Assembly (NCBI RefSeq): GCF_001650345.1
Contig: NZ_LVHF01000033.1
Location: 62,001-126,000, forward strand
Length of the DNA: 64,000 nucleotides
Direction of reading: 5' to 3'
Source of the DNA: Photobacterium jeanii
GTDB lineage: Bacteria; Pseudomonadota; Gammaproteobacteria; Enterobacterales; Vibrionaceae
Shown here: positions 26,358 to 35,202 of the stretch, one piece after another
How positions within the stretch are numbered: the stretch's first letter is position 1
Layout of the letters: the number at the start of each line of letters is the position of its first letter
The notes under the pieces: generated by a model
Seen by the model: only the letters and a program-made list of their open reading frames with translations
Told to the model about the DNA's origin: nothing
Databases searched by the model: none
Translations under genes and position numbers: made by a program

Positions 26358-27416
26358 TTACTGGTGAATACCTTCTTTTACGAGCAATGCTTGCTTACGC
26401 TCCAGCCCCCAGCGGTAACCACCGAGAGAGCCATCGCTGCGCAATACGCGATGGCAGGGGATCAGAATACCAATTCGGTTCTTACCGCAAGCGGTGCCAA
26501 CAGCACGGACTGCATTGGGTTTATCAATGTGAGCAGCCACTTCACTGTAGCTCATGACCTCCCCCTCTTTGATACTGAGTAAAAAGCGCCATACTTTCAT
26601 TTGAAAAGCGGTGCCTCGGATGTCTAACGGCACCTCAGGCTTGGGGGCGCCTTGGCTGATATGGTGATCAAGGGCGGTCATCCAGTTATCTAATTCCGGC
26701 GTATCTTGTGCGGCGGAAGGGACCAAGGTAGCCTTAGGAAATTCAGCCGACAGCAACTCAACCAAATGACTTTCATCATCACCAAATTGAACCGAACATA
26801 CGCCTTTTTCTGTCGCAGCCATGATCATCAAACCCAGCGCGGTTACTCGACAAGCATAATGAATATTCTCGCCTTCCCCGCCAGCACCATAAGCTTTGGG
26901 CGTCATACCCATAGTACGAGTCGCCTCACCGTATACTCGACTCAGTGAGCCATAGCCAGCCCCGTAAATCGCTTCAGTTACCCCTTCTCCTTGTTGCAAC
27001 GAACGTTTGAAATGATTCAGCCGCAAAGCATCTTGATAGTGCTTTGGCGAGATCCCCAACATGGCTTTAAACACCCGTTGTAATCGCGATGGTGACAACG
27101 CTGCAATATCACCCAATTGAGCTAAGGTGATCTTCTCATCAAGGTGAGCTTCAATATAACGGGCAACCGCAATCATCTGCTGAGTTTGCTCACTTTTTCC
27201 CAGTGGAAAACAGCGCTGACAAGGCTGAAAACCCGCTAGCAACGCCGCCGAACTATCAGCAAAAAAACGTACATTTTCTGGTTTTGCCGCTTTTGACGAG
27301 CAGGAGGGACGACAGAAAACACCAGTCGTGATCACGCCATAATAAAAACGACCGTCAAAACGAGGATCTCGTTGAGCGACGGCTTGTCTCATTTCATTTT
27401 CACTTAGCGGTACCAT
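26358..27416 (-). CDS. ada: Ada: DNA alkylation repair regulator/methyltransferase
   Basis: A 352-residue bifunctional protein. The N-terminal zinc domain has GVFCRPSCSSK with the methyl-acceptor Cys and FQPCQRCFP, and is followed by an AraC-type HTH (about 85-180). The C-terminal O6-alkylguanine methyltransferase carries the active-site motif IPCHRV near 320 and a GGYRWGLERK end. It takes methyl groups from phosphotriesters and O6-methylguanine; the methylated form activates the adaptive response. It stands alone here; no alkB or alkA is adjacent. Confidence 0.92.
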   Translation of the reverse strand: MVPLSENEMRQAVAQRDPRFDGRFYYGVITTGVFCRPSCSSKAAKPENVRFFADSSAALLAGFQPCQRCFPLGKSEQTQQMIAVARYIEAHLDEKITLAQLGDIAALSPSRLQRVFKAMLGISPKHYQDALRLNHFKRSLQQGEGVTEAIYGAGYGSLSRVYGEATRTMGMTPKAYGAGGEGENIHYACRVTALGLMIMAATEKGVCSVQFGDDESHLVELLSAEFPKATLVPSAAQDTPELDNWMTALDHHISQGAPKPEVPLDIRGTAFQMKVWRFLLSIKEGEVMSYSEVAAHIDKPNAVRAVGTACGKNRIGILIPCHRVLRSDGSLGGYRWGLERKQALLVKEGIHQ

Positions 27417-27629
27417 GGGCTTCTCACTATCTCTGTTGCGACTATCAACTTAATATCATCACAGTTTGCTGGATCCGGCTATCCGATTCTTGCTAACAAA
27501 AACACGACAAAGGCAAAATTCGGATGTTTGTTCATTACTCTCATTCCTAAACTCAGTGGCAAATAGCGTGTCGCCACAGGCGAAGCGCTTCATCATCTAT
27601 AGTGAATACGAACAAACAGGTAGGAATTG

Positions 27630-28586
27630 ATGACAAACTCAATTACTCACACCATGAGCGCCAAAGTCTGGGCAATGTTGATCTTACTTTCCATATTATG
27701 GGGCGGATCGTTTTTCTTTGTCGGAATCGCGGTTCACGAGCTACCACCACTCACCATAGTCACTCTGCGAGTCACCTTAGCTGCACTCACTTTATGGCTA
27801 TTTGCTTTCTTTATCGGGCTTCGTCCACCTACAAGCCTTAAAGTGTGGGGATCATTTTTAGGAATGGGATTATTAAACAATGTGTTGCCATTTATTTTGA
27901 TCGTTTGGGGACAAACACAAATCGCCTCGGGGCTGGCAGCTATTTTAAACGCCGCAACACCCATTTTTGCTGTGGTCGTGGCTGGATTATTGTTACCCGA
28001 TGAAAAACCGACCCCATTAAAAATCTTTGGCGTGGCGATTGGATTTATTGGGGTCGTCACTGTTATTGGTTTACCGCAACTAGAATCAATAACCGCCATA
28101 CAAAACGGGCATCAAAGCAGTGTTTACTTCCTTGCTCAGCTCGCCATTGTCACCGCCACTATTTGCTACGCATTAGCAGGCGTTTATGGGCGCCGCTTTA
28201 AAACGCTCGGCATTAACCCCGTGCTGACAGCCGCAGGGCAAGTAACAGCTTCAAGCTTAGTATTACTACCAATTACAATCACTGTAGAGGGAAATTCACA
28301 GACTTTCGCGAGTGTCAGCAACATCACTTGGCTTGCCATCAGCGCACTTGCCGTATTCTCGACAGCAATGGCTTATGTTCTGTATTTCAAAATATTAGCG
28401 CAAGCAGGTGCAACCAATGTGTTACTGGTGACGCTACTCGTTCCCGTTTCCGCTATCTTACTTGGCGCGGCATTTCTTAATGAATCATTAGCAACAACCC
28501 ACTTTATTGGCATGATGATCATTGCACTGGGCTTATCAGCCATTGATGGTCGGCTATGGCAAAAATGGCGCACACACCCGAGTTAA
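27630..28586 (+). CDS. EamA (DMT) family carrier
   Basis: A 318-residue, 10-segment inner-membrane protein with two EamA repeats (WGGSFFFVGIAVHELPPLTIV at the start; MAYVLYFKILAQAGATNVLLVTLLVPVSA in the second half). AGGA precedes the ATG at 27630; an adjacent TTG three bases earlier is less likely. It is divergent from ada and ends just before the PTS cluster. Typical roles are metabolite or drug efflux; the substrate is unknown. Confidence 0.83.
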   Translation: MTNSITHTMSAKVWAMLILLSILWGGSFFFVGIAVHELPPLTIVTLRVTLAALTLWLFAFFIGLRPPTSLKVWGSFLGMGLLNNVLPFILIVWGQTQIASGLAAILNAATPIFAVVVAGLLLPDEKPTPLKIFGVAIGFIGVVTVIGLPQLESITAIQNGHQSSVYFLAQLAIVTATICYALAGVYGRRFKTLGINPVLTAAGQVTASSLVLLPITITVEGNSQTFASVSNITWLAISALAVFSTAMAYVLYFKILAQAGATNVLLVTLLVPVSAILLGAAFLNESLATTHFIGMMIIALGLSAIDGRLWQKWRTHPS

Positions 28587-28615
28587 CTCACTGGCGAGAA
28601 TAGAATCAAGGTAAG

Positions 28616-28642
28616 AAAAAGGCTCCATAAAATTATGGAGCC
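28616..28642 (-). terminator. Terminator shared by EamA and PTS genes
   Basis: GGCTCCATAA (28621-28630) and TTATGGAGCC (28633-28642) form a perfect 10-bp inverted repeat. A run of five A's at 28616-28620 gives a T-run on the minus strand, so it ends the leftward PTS gene. Confidence 0.7.
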
Positions 28643-28693
28643 GAGGAGCACAATAGCTTGGGGGAACTATTGAGTTGGTATGAATTTAATAAG

Positions 28694-30562
28694 CTAACGC
28701 TTGGACTGAATTAACGCGGCTGCATTTAGCATCGCATCTTTGGTGCTGACATCAATAGTCGCGATATTCGTAAATCGCTCAGGCGCTTTAATCGCGACAT
28801 CGTGGGCAAAGATCACCAACTTCGCTTTCGCGATATCACGCTCGGTGATCCGATTAATGATCCCGTTCGCCCCTTGAGTTTCCACCTTGATTTTAACGCC
28901 TAACGCACACGCCGCTTTCTCTAACGATTTTGCCGCCAAGAAGGTATGGGCAACCCCTGATGGGCACGAAGTAACAGCCAATATATCCGCTTCGCCTTCA
29001 CCCTCTACCGAACTGTAATGACCTGAGGCTAAGGCATGATCTTCATCCTCATTCACTGTCTTTTTGAGCGCAATAACAATAAGTGCGGTTGTTAGAGCAC
29101 CTAGTAGGGTCCCGATTAAATAACCGAGCTTGCCATCAACCACGGGTAACACAATCCATCCGCCCCACGGCGCATGGTTGAGCACATGAAACATAAATCC
29201 AGTAACGTTACCCACAATACCACCAGCAACAATCGCTGGAAGCACCCTTGCAGGATCGGCTGCGGCAAATGGGATCGCCCCTTCGCTGATCCCTATCATG
29301 CCCATGATGCCAGCGGCTTTTCCCGCTTCTCTCTCATCACGTTTGAATTTCTTTGGCGACAAAAATGTGGCTAACGCCAGCCCAAGCGGCGGAGTACAAA
29401 TCGCAATACCCACCCCGCCCATCAACCAAGGTTGAGTATTCACTTGGGTCTGAGCAAACAACGTCGCGACCTTATTGATTGGCCCGCCCATATCGAAAGC
29501 CGTCATCGCCCCTAAGATACTGCCGAGCAATACCTTACCAGAGCCAGCCATCCCCGTTAGCCACTCGTTTAACATCAACATCGCGCTTGCTATCGGATTA
29601 CCTATCAGCCACATCACTGCACCACAGGTAGCAAACGTCCCTACCAGAGGATAAATAAAAATGCTGCCGAGCGAGCTCATACTATCGGGTAGGGTGATTT
29701 TCTTGAGCATCTGCACCACAAAGCCAGCAAAAAAGCCAACGACAATCGCGCCCAGAAAACCGGTGTGATAATGATTTACCGCCACCCACGAGCCAATCAT
29801 CCCCGGTGCTAAACCCGGTTTATCAGCAATGGAATAGGCGATATAGCCACCTAACACTGCAGTAAAGAGAGTTAATCCGGCAATGCCCATTTCAGCAATA
29901 TCCGCCAGCATCCCAGTTTCAGGTACACCACCATGACCTGAAATCATCACCGAAAGCGACAGCAGTACTCCTCCGGCAACAATAAAAGGGATCATATGAG
30001 AAGTGCCAAACAACAAGTGTTCTTTAATGTGCGCCAGTCGCTGCTTGAACGGGCTTAATGGCTCTGCGATAAATTCAGGTACATCAAAAGCAGTGTGACC
30101 AAACTGAGTTGGCTCAATATCAGTCAGTAACTCAAGTGCTTCCTCCACGGATTCCGCACCCTTGAGCTTTGTAATGAAACTTTCTTCGATTAGCTTGGTT
30201 GAGAGTTGCGCCAGCACTTCAATGTGGTGATGATCTTGCCCATCGGGCGAGGCCAACATAAAAAACACATCGGAAAGCTCACCGTCTTCAGCGCCATAAT
30301 CTATCCCGCTGCGACTAATCCCAACCGCGACCGCAGGTTTCGCCACTGCTCCACTTTTGGCATGAGGGATCGCGATCCCTTCCTCGAAACCGGTATTCCC
30401 GATCTCTTCCCGTTTCCAAACATCGGCCAAAAATTGAGTCTTATCGACGAGCTTACCTGCCGCATCGAGTAAGTCGGTCAGCTCTGCGAGCACGTCTTCT
30501 TTGTTTGTCGCCTTGAGATCCAAACAAATGATCTCAGACTCGATCAGATCGGTTATATCCAT
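28694..30562 (-). CDS. Fructose-family PTS permease, IIA-IIC-IIB order
   Basis: A 622-residue three-domain sugar phosphotransferase permease. IIA (1-150) has phospho-His H67 in IAIPH. The membrane IIC lies at about 170-490 (HLLFGTSHMIPFIVAGGVLL, FDMGGPINKVATLFAQ, GISEGAIPFAAADPARVLP). IIB is at the C-terminus with phospho-Cys C533 in TSCPSGVAH. The start at 30562 is preferred, as the frame upstream is non-homologous and the IIA fold begins at MDITDLI. The domain order is like E. coli MngA/HrsA. Substrate is a fructose- or mannose-type sugar. It is divergent from the IIB/HPr-IIA gene pair. Confidence 0.87.
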   Translation of the reverse strand: MDITDLIESEIICLDLKATNKEDVLAELTDLLDAAGKLVDKTQFLADVWKREEIGNTGFEEGIAIPHAKSGAVAKPAVAVGISRSGIDYGAEDGELSDVFFMLASPDGQDHHHIEVLAQLSTKLIEESFITKLKGAESVEEALELLTDIEPTQFGHTAFDVPEFIAEPLSPFKQRLAHIKEHLLFGTSHMIPFIVAGGVLLSLSVMISGHGGVPETGMLADIAEMGIAGLTLFTAVLGGYIAYSIADKPGLAPGMIGSWVAVNHYHTGFLGAIVVGFFAGFVVQMLKKITLPDSMSSLGSIFIYPLVGTFATCGAVMWLIGNPIASAMLMLNEWLTGMAGSGKVLLGSILGAMTAFDMGGPINKVATLFAQTQVNTQPWLMGGVGIAICTPPLGLALATFLSPKKFKRDEREAGKAAGIMGMIGISEGAIPFAAADPARVLPAIVAGGIVGNVTGFMFHVLNHAPWGGWIVLPVVDGKLGYLIGTLLGALTTALIVIALKKTVNEDEDHALASGHYSSVEGEGEADILAVTSCPSGVAHTFLAAKSLEKAACALGVKIKVETQGANGIINRITERDIAKAKLVIFAHDVAIKAPERFTNIATIDVSTKDAMLNAAALIQSKR

Positions 30563-30839
30563 GTGTTTGCCTGTCATGTCTCCAAGTCGCCATACCATCA
30601 CAGCCCGTGCTGGATGCTCTGCCCTTTGACGCTGGGATCTTACTCGTGTCACAGTCACTTTTTGCCATAAGAGTACCCAGTGGCCCCCCTATGAGATATA
30701 GGACTAAAACACCATTAACTGGATAAATGTAACATGGTTGGCAAACTGTGATTTGGGTCTTTCATATATTGCTAGCAAAACAAGGCATTCCTTTTGCGCT
30801 GTGCTAATATCCGCAAAAAATAGACGTTGAGAAGATCGC

Positions 30840-31142
30840 ATGAAAATTGTTGCTGTCACTGCCTGCCCAACTGGTATTGCACATACTTATATGGCAGCCG
30901 ATGCGCTTACCAAAGCGGCACCGAAATACAATGTCCACATCAAAGTTGAAACCCAAGGCGCAATGGGCATCGAAAACCAACTTACCTCGCACGATATCGC
31001 CCAAGCCGATAAAGTCTTGATTGTATCTGATATTGAAATCGAACAAGCCGCTCGATTTGAGACCATGGATACCATCAAGATTTCGATTGAAGATGTGCTA
31101 CTCAACGTCGATAAAGTCTTTCTCGTTCACTGCCGTCATTAA
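30840..31142 (+). CDS. Stand-alone PTS fructose-family IIB protein (FrwB-like)
   Basis: A 100-residue cytoplasmic IIB with the phosphocysteine in TACPTGIAHTYMAAD (C9) and VKVETQGAMG. It would pass phosphate from a IIA to sugar in a IIC membrane partner. No IIC follows in its own operon, so it must serve one of the neighbouring permeases or act as a regulator. It lies 14 bp before the HPr-like/IIA gene and corresponds in position to the lone IIB in the V. cholerae cluster. Confidence 0.85.
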   Translation: MKIVAVTACPTGIAHTYMAADALTKAAPKYNVHIKVETQGAMGIENQLTSHDIAQADKVLIVSDIEIEQAARFETMDTIKISIEDVLLNVDKVFLVHCRH

Positions 31143-31156
31143 CAAACCATACAAGC

Positions 31157-31933
31157 ATGAACGAATACCAAATCACCTTTCTGGTGGATAATGCCGAAGC
31201 GAGCACTTACGTCGCCCAACCGCTGCGCCAGTTGGCGAAAAAATTCAAAAGTACGCTCCGTATTATCAACATTACCCGCAATCGTACCGCTGAACTGAGC
31301 AAGTCTGTCGCCATGCTACAAGCAGGGTTAGTTCAAGGCGATCTCTGCCAAATCACAGCGGTGGGCATTGATGCCGAGCTTGCCTGTTTTGTTCTCAAAG
31401 ACATCATTGCCGAGCACTTTACAATTGTGGGTGCGCAAATCAATTACGAATTTTCAAGCCAGCTCACCGAGCGTTTTCCGCAGATTTGTCCACCAAGTGA
31501 GATCCACTGGCACTACGCCAAAGCCCAAACCGAGCTGACCAAATTTGAGTGTTTAAAAGGGCTGGCGCAGCTTATCTACCCACAAGATCCTGATGAGTTA
31601 ATTTTGGCTTTCATCAAACGTGAAGAACGTTCAGCCACTTGTGTCACACCAGGGATCGCGCTGCCGCATGTGATGTTTGCCGATACCAACCATATTTCGG
31701 TTGCGGTGATCACCAGCGAGACACCGATTGATTGGGAGTCAAAGATGGGCGAGGTGCACTTAGCAATAGCACTGGTGATGCCAGCCAAACCCACCCGTGA
31801 ACAGATCGTCTCTGCGACTAACCTCACCCGTAACTTATTGTGCGATCAGTTATGCGAGCGCTTAAAACTCACCAAAAGCCGAGTGGCACTTCAAGCCATG
31901 CTGATGTACTCGATGTCACGTTTATTACCTTAA
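31157..31933 (+). CDS. HPr-like/IIA fusion lacking the HPr phospho-histidine
   Basis: A 258-residue protein with two PTS-like parts. Residues 5-88 align by eye along the length of HPr, but the active-site loop NGLHTRP is replaced by AEASTYV, so the His15 position is Ser16 and Arg17 is Tyr18. The Ser46-region helix (LSKSVAMLQAGLVQG) is kept. Residues 115-255 form a IIA domain of the Fru/Ntr type with H171 in GIALPH. A true HPr-IIA fusion (FPr) would carry a phospho-His in both. Here the HPr part can hardly take phosphate from Enzyme I. It may be a binding or regulatory module feeding the lone IIB. Confidence 0.75.
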   Translation: MNEYQITFLVDNAEASTYVAQPLRQLAKKFKSTLRIINITRNRTAELSKSVAMLQAGLVQGDLCQITAVGIDAELACFVLKDIIAEHFTIVGAQINYEFSSQLTERFPQICPPSEIHWHYAKAQTELTKFECLKGLAQLIYPQDPDELILAFIKREERSATCVTPGIALPHVMFADTNHISVAVITSETPIDWESKMGEVHLAIALVMPAKPTREQIVSATNLTRNLLCDQLCERLKLTKSRVALQAMLMYSMSRLLP

Positions 31934-31958
31934 CGGGTGAGCTTTATTCTGACGGGTA

Positions 31959-32798
31959 TCACATCGAGCCTCGGTACTCGGTTGGCGTTCTACCGGTACG
32001 GCTTTTAAACACACGGCAGAAGTAGTTCACGTCTTTAAAGCCACAGCGTAGCGACACTTCATTCAGCTTAAAATTGTATTTCTTGAGCATGAACTTGGCG
32101 CGATCAATCCGTACCCAAGTAATGTAATCAGCCAATGTCATGTGCCCTTGCTGACGGAACAAGCGTGATAGATGATTCGCCGAAATACTAAAGCGAGAGG
32201 CAATACTGTCACGGGTGATCGAACGATGAAAGTTCTCTTGAATATAAATACAAATGCCTTGGTAAAGATCTTGAACGCGACTGTGTGATTTCTCGACGGG
32301 TGCATCCAGCATGGTTTTACTGTATTGCAACAAGGCTTGGAGCAATAACTCGTCCATCGGTTTTTTGTTACTTTCCCGTGCCAACGAACTCAAAGCTTCC
32401 AAAATATTATCAATCGCAAAACCCGAGCGAGTTTGAATACTGTGCTTTTGAATGTCGTAAAAACTCGCCTCACCTTTACGTTTACTCACCAAACTCAGCC
32501 CTAACTGGCGCCGTCCAAACAGCATACTTAAGACCGAGCAATCAGTATCCCAATCCGGTTTATTCCAGCAGTTAGGCGGCACAAAAATCGCGTCTCCCGT
32601 CTTAGCGATGACCTTGGTAATGGTGCGGTCATGCCCTTCCATTTCATTGATGTATTCGCCATCTAGCACTAACTCTAAACGTGGAAAGTTAACCTGATAG
32701 CTAAACGGTGGAGGGGTATGAAAATCCCCCGCAAACCAAATGTGATGGAATGGTTCGCGCTCATTGAGCACCGACGAAATCAAATCATGAAATACCAT
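31959..32798 (-). CDS. AraC-family transcriptional regulator
   Basis: A 279-residue regulator. The N-terminal cupin-like sensor domain (about 1-150) is followed by two helix-turn-helices at the C-terminus (ITRDSIASRFSISANHLSRLFRQQG and LNEVSLRCGFKDVNYFCRVFKSRTGRTPTEYR). The ATG at 32798, with GAGAG upstream, is preferred over one seven codons earlier. It is convergent with the HPr-like/IIA gene and divergent from the IIABC permease at 33167, its most likely target. It is positionally equivalent to VC1825 in V. cholerae. Confidence 0.86.
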   Translation of the reverse strand: MVFHDLISSVLNEREPFHHIWFAGDFHTPPPFSYQVNFPRLELVLDGEYINEMEGHDRTITKVIAKTGDAIFVPPNCWNKPDWDTDCSVLSMLFGRRQLGLSLVSKRKGEASFYDIQKHSIQTRSGFAIDNILEALSSLARESNKKPMDELLLQALLQYSKTMLDAPVEKSHSRVQDLYQGICIYIQENFHRSITRDSIASRFSISANHLSRLFRQQGHMTLADYITWVRIDRAKFMLKKYNFKLNEVSLRCGFKDVNYFCRVFKSRTGRTPTEYRGSM

Positions 32799-33166
32799 TA
32801 TTACACTCTCAATAAGCATGCTTAATGCTATGCAGATATAGATATACCTGCTGTTGAGCTTGTTGGCTATTGAGCAAAATCACAACTTACGATAAGCGTT
32901 ACAATAATCCAGAAAAAGACTTAAATTTACAGCTCTACAAAGCGTTAAACCCACACCAATAATAAACATAATCCATTGTTATAATTAGATTAAATTGTTT
33001 TCACCCCTGTATTTCCATCACTAAACCCGCCTTCAACACCGATCAAAATCACACTCTTTTTCTCTAGCTACAATCGTCTAGTAAATGCATTTTATCTTCA
33101 CTACAGACTCTGTTTCAGCCAGTGAAAAATACCTTTAACACAAGAAAACAGTATTAGAGGTTTTTC
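32799..33166. promoter_or_regulatory. Divergent control region of araC and PTS IIABC
   Basis: 368 bp without a gene. A TATAAT hexamer lies in the AT-rich stretch near 32980-32986 with no good -35 at the right distance, as expected for an activator-dependent promoter. GTATTAGAGG gives the ribosome binding site of the permease. I could not define the AraC site by eye. Confidence 0.4.
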
Positions 33167-35107
33167 ATGATCACCACGTTAATCAATCAAGATTTGATTA
33201 AGCTCGATCTCCAAGCCGACTCAAAAGAAGCGGTATTTAACGAATTAATCGAGATCTTATTTGCCCAAGGGCGTATTTCAGACAAGGCGCAATTTCTCGC
33301 AGATATCCAAGCGCGTGAGGCCGTCGGGAACACTGGCTTTGAAGAAGGCGTGGCGATCCCGCACGCCAAAAGTGCCGCGGTATTAAAACCGGCGGTGGTT
33401 ATTGGGGTTAGTCAGTCAGGGATCGACTATGGTGCAGAAGATGGCTTGCCTTCAAAACTGTTTTTCATGATTGCCTCACCAGACGGTGGTGACAATCATC
33501 ACATTGAAGTGCTCGCTCAGCTTTCTTCTAAACTGATCGAAGATGGCTTTATCGACAATTTCATCAACGCCCCATCGAACGAAGCGGCGTTAGCCCTGCT
33601 ACTCGCTGAGCAAAACCAAGCAGCACCATCAACCCCTTCTCATACAGATGTAGCAAACCAAGGCTTTATCATTGGCGTGACGGGTTGCCCTGCAGGTGTT
33701 GCACATACCTACCTTGCAGCCGAAGCCCTTCAGAAAGGAGCGACCGAGTTAGGTTACGACATCTTAGTCGAGACCAATGGCTCCATCGGGGTGAAAAACA
33801 GCCCTAGCGCAGATGACATTGCCCGCGCCGACGCCATTGTGGTGGCGTGTGATAAGCAAGTCGACATGACGCGTTTTGCTGGTAAGCGCCTTATCAAAAC
33901 CAATGTTAAAGCGCCGATCAAAGATGCCAAAGGCGTGATTAACCAAGCACTTGCCGCACCGCAATACCAAGTCGAACAAGGAGCAAATCCAGCATCACAA
34001 GCCGCAACCTCAGCCAATTCAATGGCAAGCAAAGCCTCAGATGCACGCTCTGATCTGTACCGTTATTTAATGAACGGTGTGTCGCACATGATCCCATTTG
34101 TGGTGACAGGCGGCTTGTTGATCGCCCTTGCGCTTGCCATTGGTGGCGAGCCTTCAGAAGCAGGCATGGCGATTCCTAAAGGCAGCATGTGGAACCAAAT
34201 TTTGGATGTGGGTGTGGTCGCCTTTACGCTGATGATCCCCATCCTTGCAGGCTATATCGCTTACGCCATTGCTGACCGTCCAGCGTTAGCACCGGGCTTA
34301 ATTGGTGGTTGGATCGCCAATAACGGTTCTTTCTACGGCGCTGATGCTGGTACTGGCTTTATTGGTGCCATCGTCGCGGGTTTGTTAGTGGGTTACTTCG
34401 TGAAATGGATTGTCTCCATTAACTACCACAAATTCATTCAGCCACTGGTGCCAATCATGATTGCACCAATAACGGGCTCACTGTTCATCGCTGGCTTATT
34501 CATCTTTGTGATTGGCGCACCGATTGCGGATTTGATGACCAGCCTTACCGCGCTATTGACCAGCATGAGCACAGGTAACGTGATCCTACTGGGTATCGTC
34601 CTCGGTGGTATGGCGGGCTTTGATATGGGTGGTCCATTCAACAAAGTCGCGTTCCTGTTCTCGGTTGGCATGATTGCTAGCGGTCAAACCCAATTCATGG
34701 GGGCAATGGCTTGTGCTATCCCAGTCGCTCCACTCGGTATGGCGCTCGCAACCGCATTGGGCCGTAAATTCGAACTGTTTGAAGCCTCTGAATTAGAAGC
34801 CGGTAAAGCCGCTGGTGCGATGGGTTTAGTAGGCATTTCAGAAGGTGCGATCCCATTTGCCGCTCAAGACCCGATGTCTGTTATTCCTGCCAACGTACTG
34901 GGCTCGATGGTTGCCGCTGTTATGGCGTTCTCTTTCGGCATTACCAACAGCGTTGCTCACGGTGGTCCTGTAGTGGCGCTACTTGGCGCAATGAACCACC
35001 CGCTACTGGCGCTGATCTGCATGGCAGCAGGTGCGACAGTGACAGCTCTCACCTGTGTCGCACTCAAGAAAATGCGCAAAGCAAAACTGGTCGCAGTGAC
35101 AGCGTAA
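33167..35107 (+). CDS. Fructose-family PTS permease, IIA-IIB-IIC order (probable mannose permease)
   Basis: A 646-residue protein. IIA has H66 in VAIPH. A Pro/Ser linker near 150 precedes IIB with C174 in VTGCPAGVAH. The membrane IIC runs from about 300 to the end (GVSHMIPFVVTGGLLIALALAIGGE, GLIGGWIANNG, FDMGGPFNKVAFLF, GISEGAIPFAAQDP). It transports and phosphorylates a hexose. Neighbouring manA and araC, and the matching order in V. cholerae VC1825-VC1827, argue for mannose; that is inference. Confidence 0.87.
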   Translation: MITTLINQDLIKLDLQADSKEAVFNELIEILFAQGRISDKAQFLADIQAREAVGNTGFEEGVAIPHAKSAAVLKPAVVIGVSQSGIDYGAEDGLPSKLFFMIASPDGGDNHHIEVLAQLSSKLIEDGFIDNFINAPSNEAALALLLAEQNQAAPSTPSHTDVANQGFIIGVTGCPAGVAHTYLAAEALQKGATELGYDILVETNGSIGVKNSPSADDIARADAIVVACDKQVDMTRFAGKRLIKTNVKAPIKDAKGVINQALAAPQYQVEQGANPASQAATSANSMASKASDARSDLYRYLMNGVSHMIPFVVTGGLLIALALAIGGEPSEAGMAIPKGSMWNQILDVGVVAFTLMIPILAGYIAYAIADRPALAPGLIGGWIANNGSFYGADAGTGFIGAIVAGLLVGYFVKWIVSINYHKFIQPLVPIMIAPITGSLFIAGLFIFVIGAPIADLMTSLTALLTSMSTGNVILLGIVLGGMAGFDMGGPFNKVAFLFSVGMIASGQTQFMGAMACAIPVAPLGMALATALGRKFELFEASELEAGKAAGAMGLVGISEGAIPFAAQDPMSVIPANVLGSMVAAVMAFSFGITNSVAHGGPVVALLGAMNHPLLALICMAAGATVTALTCVALKKMRKAKLVAVTA

Positions 35108-35129
35108 CGCACATTCCTCTCATCGTCAT

Positions 35130-35153
35130 GGCTTGAGCAATAACGCTCAAGCC
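35130..35153. promoter_or_regulatory. Intercistronic hairpin upstream of manA
   Basis: GGCTTGAGC (35130-35138) and GCTCAAGCC (35145-35153) form a perfect 9-bp stem. No T-run follows in the plus direction, so it could be an mRNA-stability or attenuation element between the permease and manA. Confidence 0.5.
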
Positions 35154-35202
35154 AAACCAAAAACTTTCTTCTATTTCACATTAATGATGACAGGTGATCC
35201 TC

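Noticed and set aside
30740..30765. CRP site in the gap between PTS genes (TGTGATTTGGG)
   Set aside because: Only one half matches; the second half of the site is absent.
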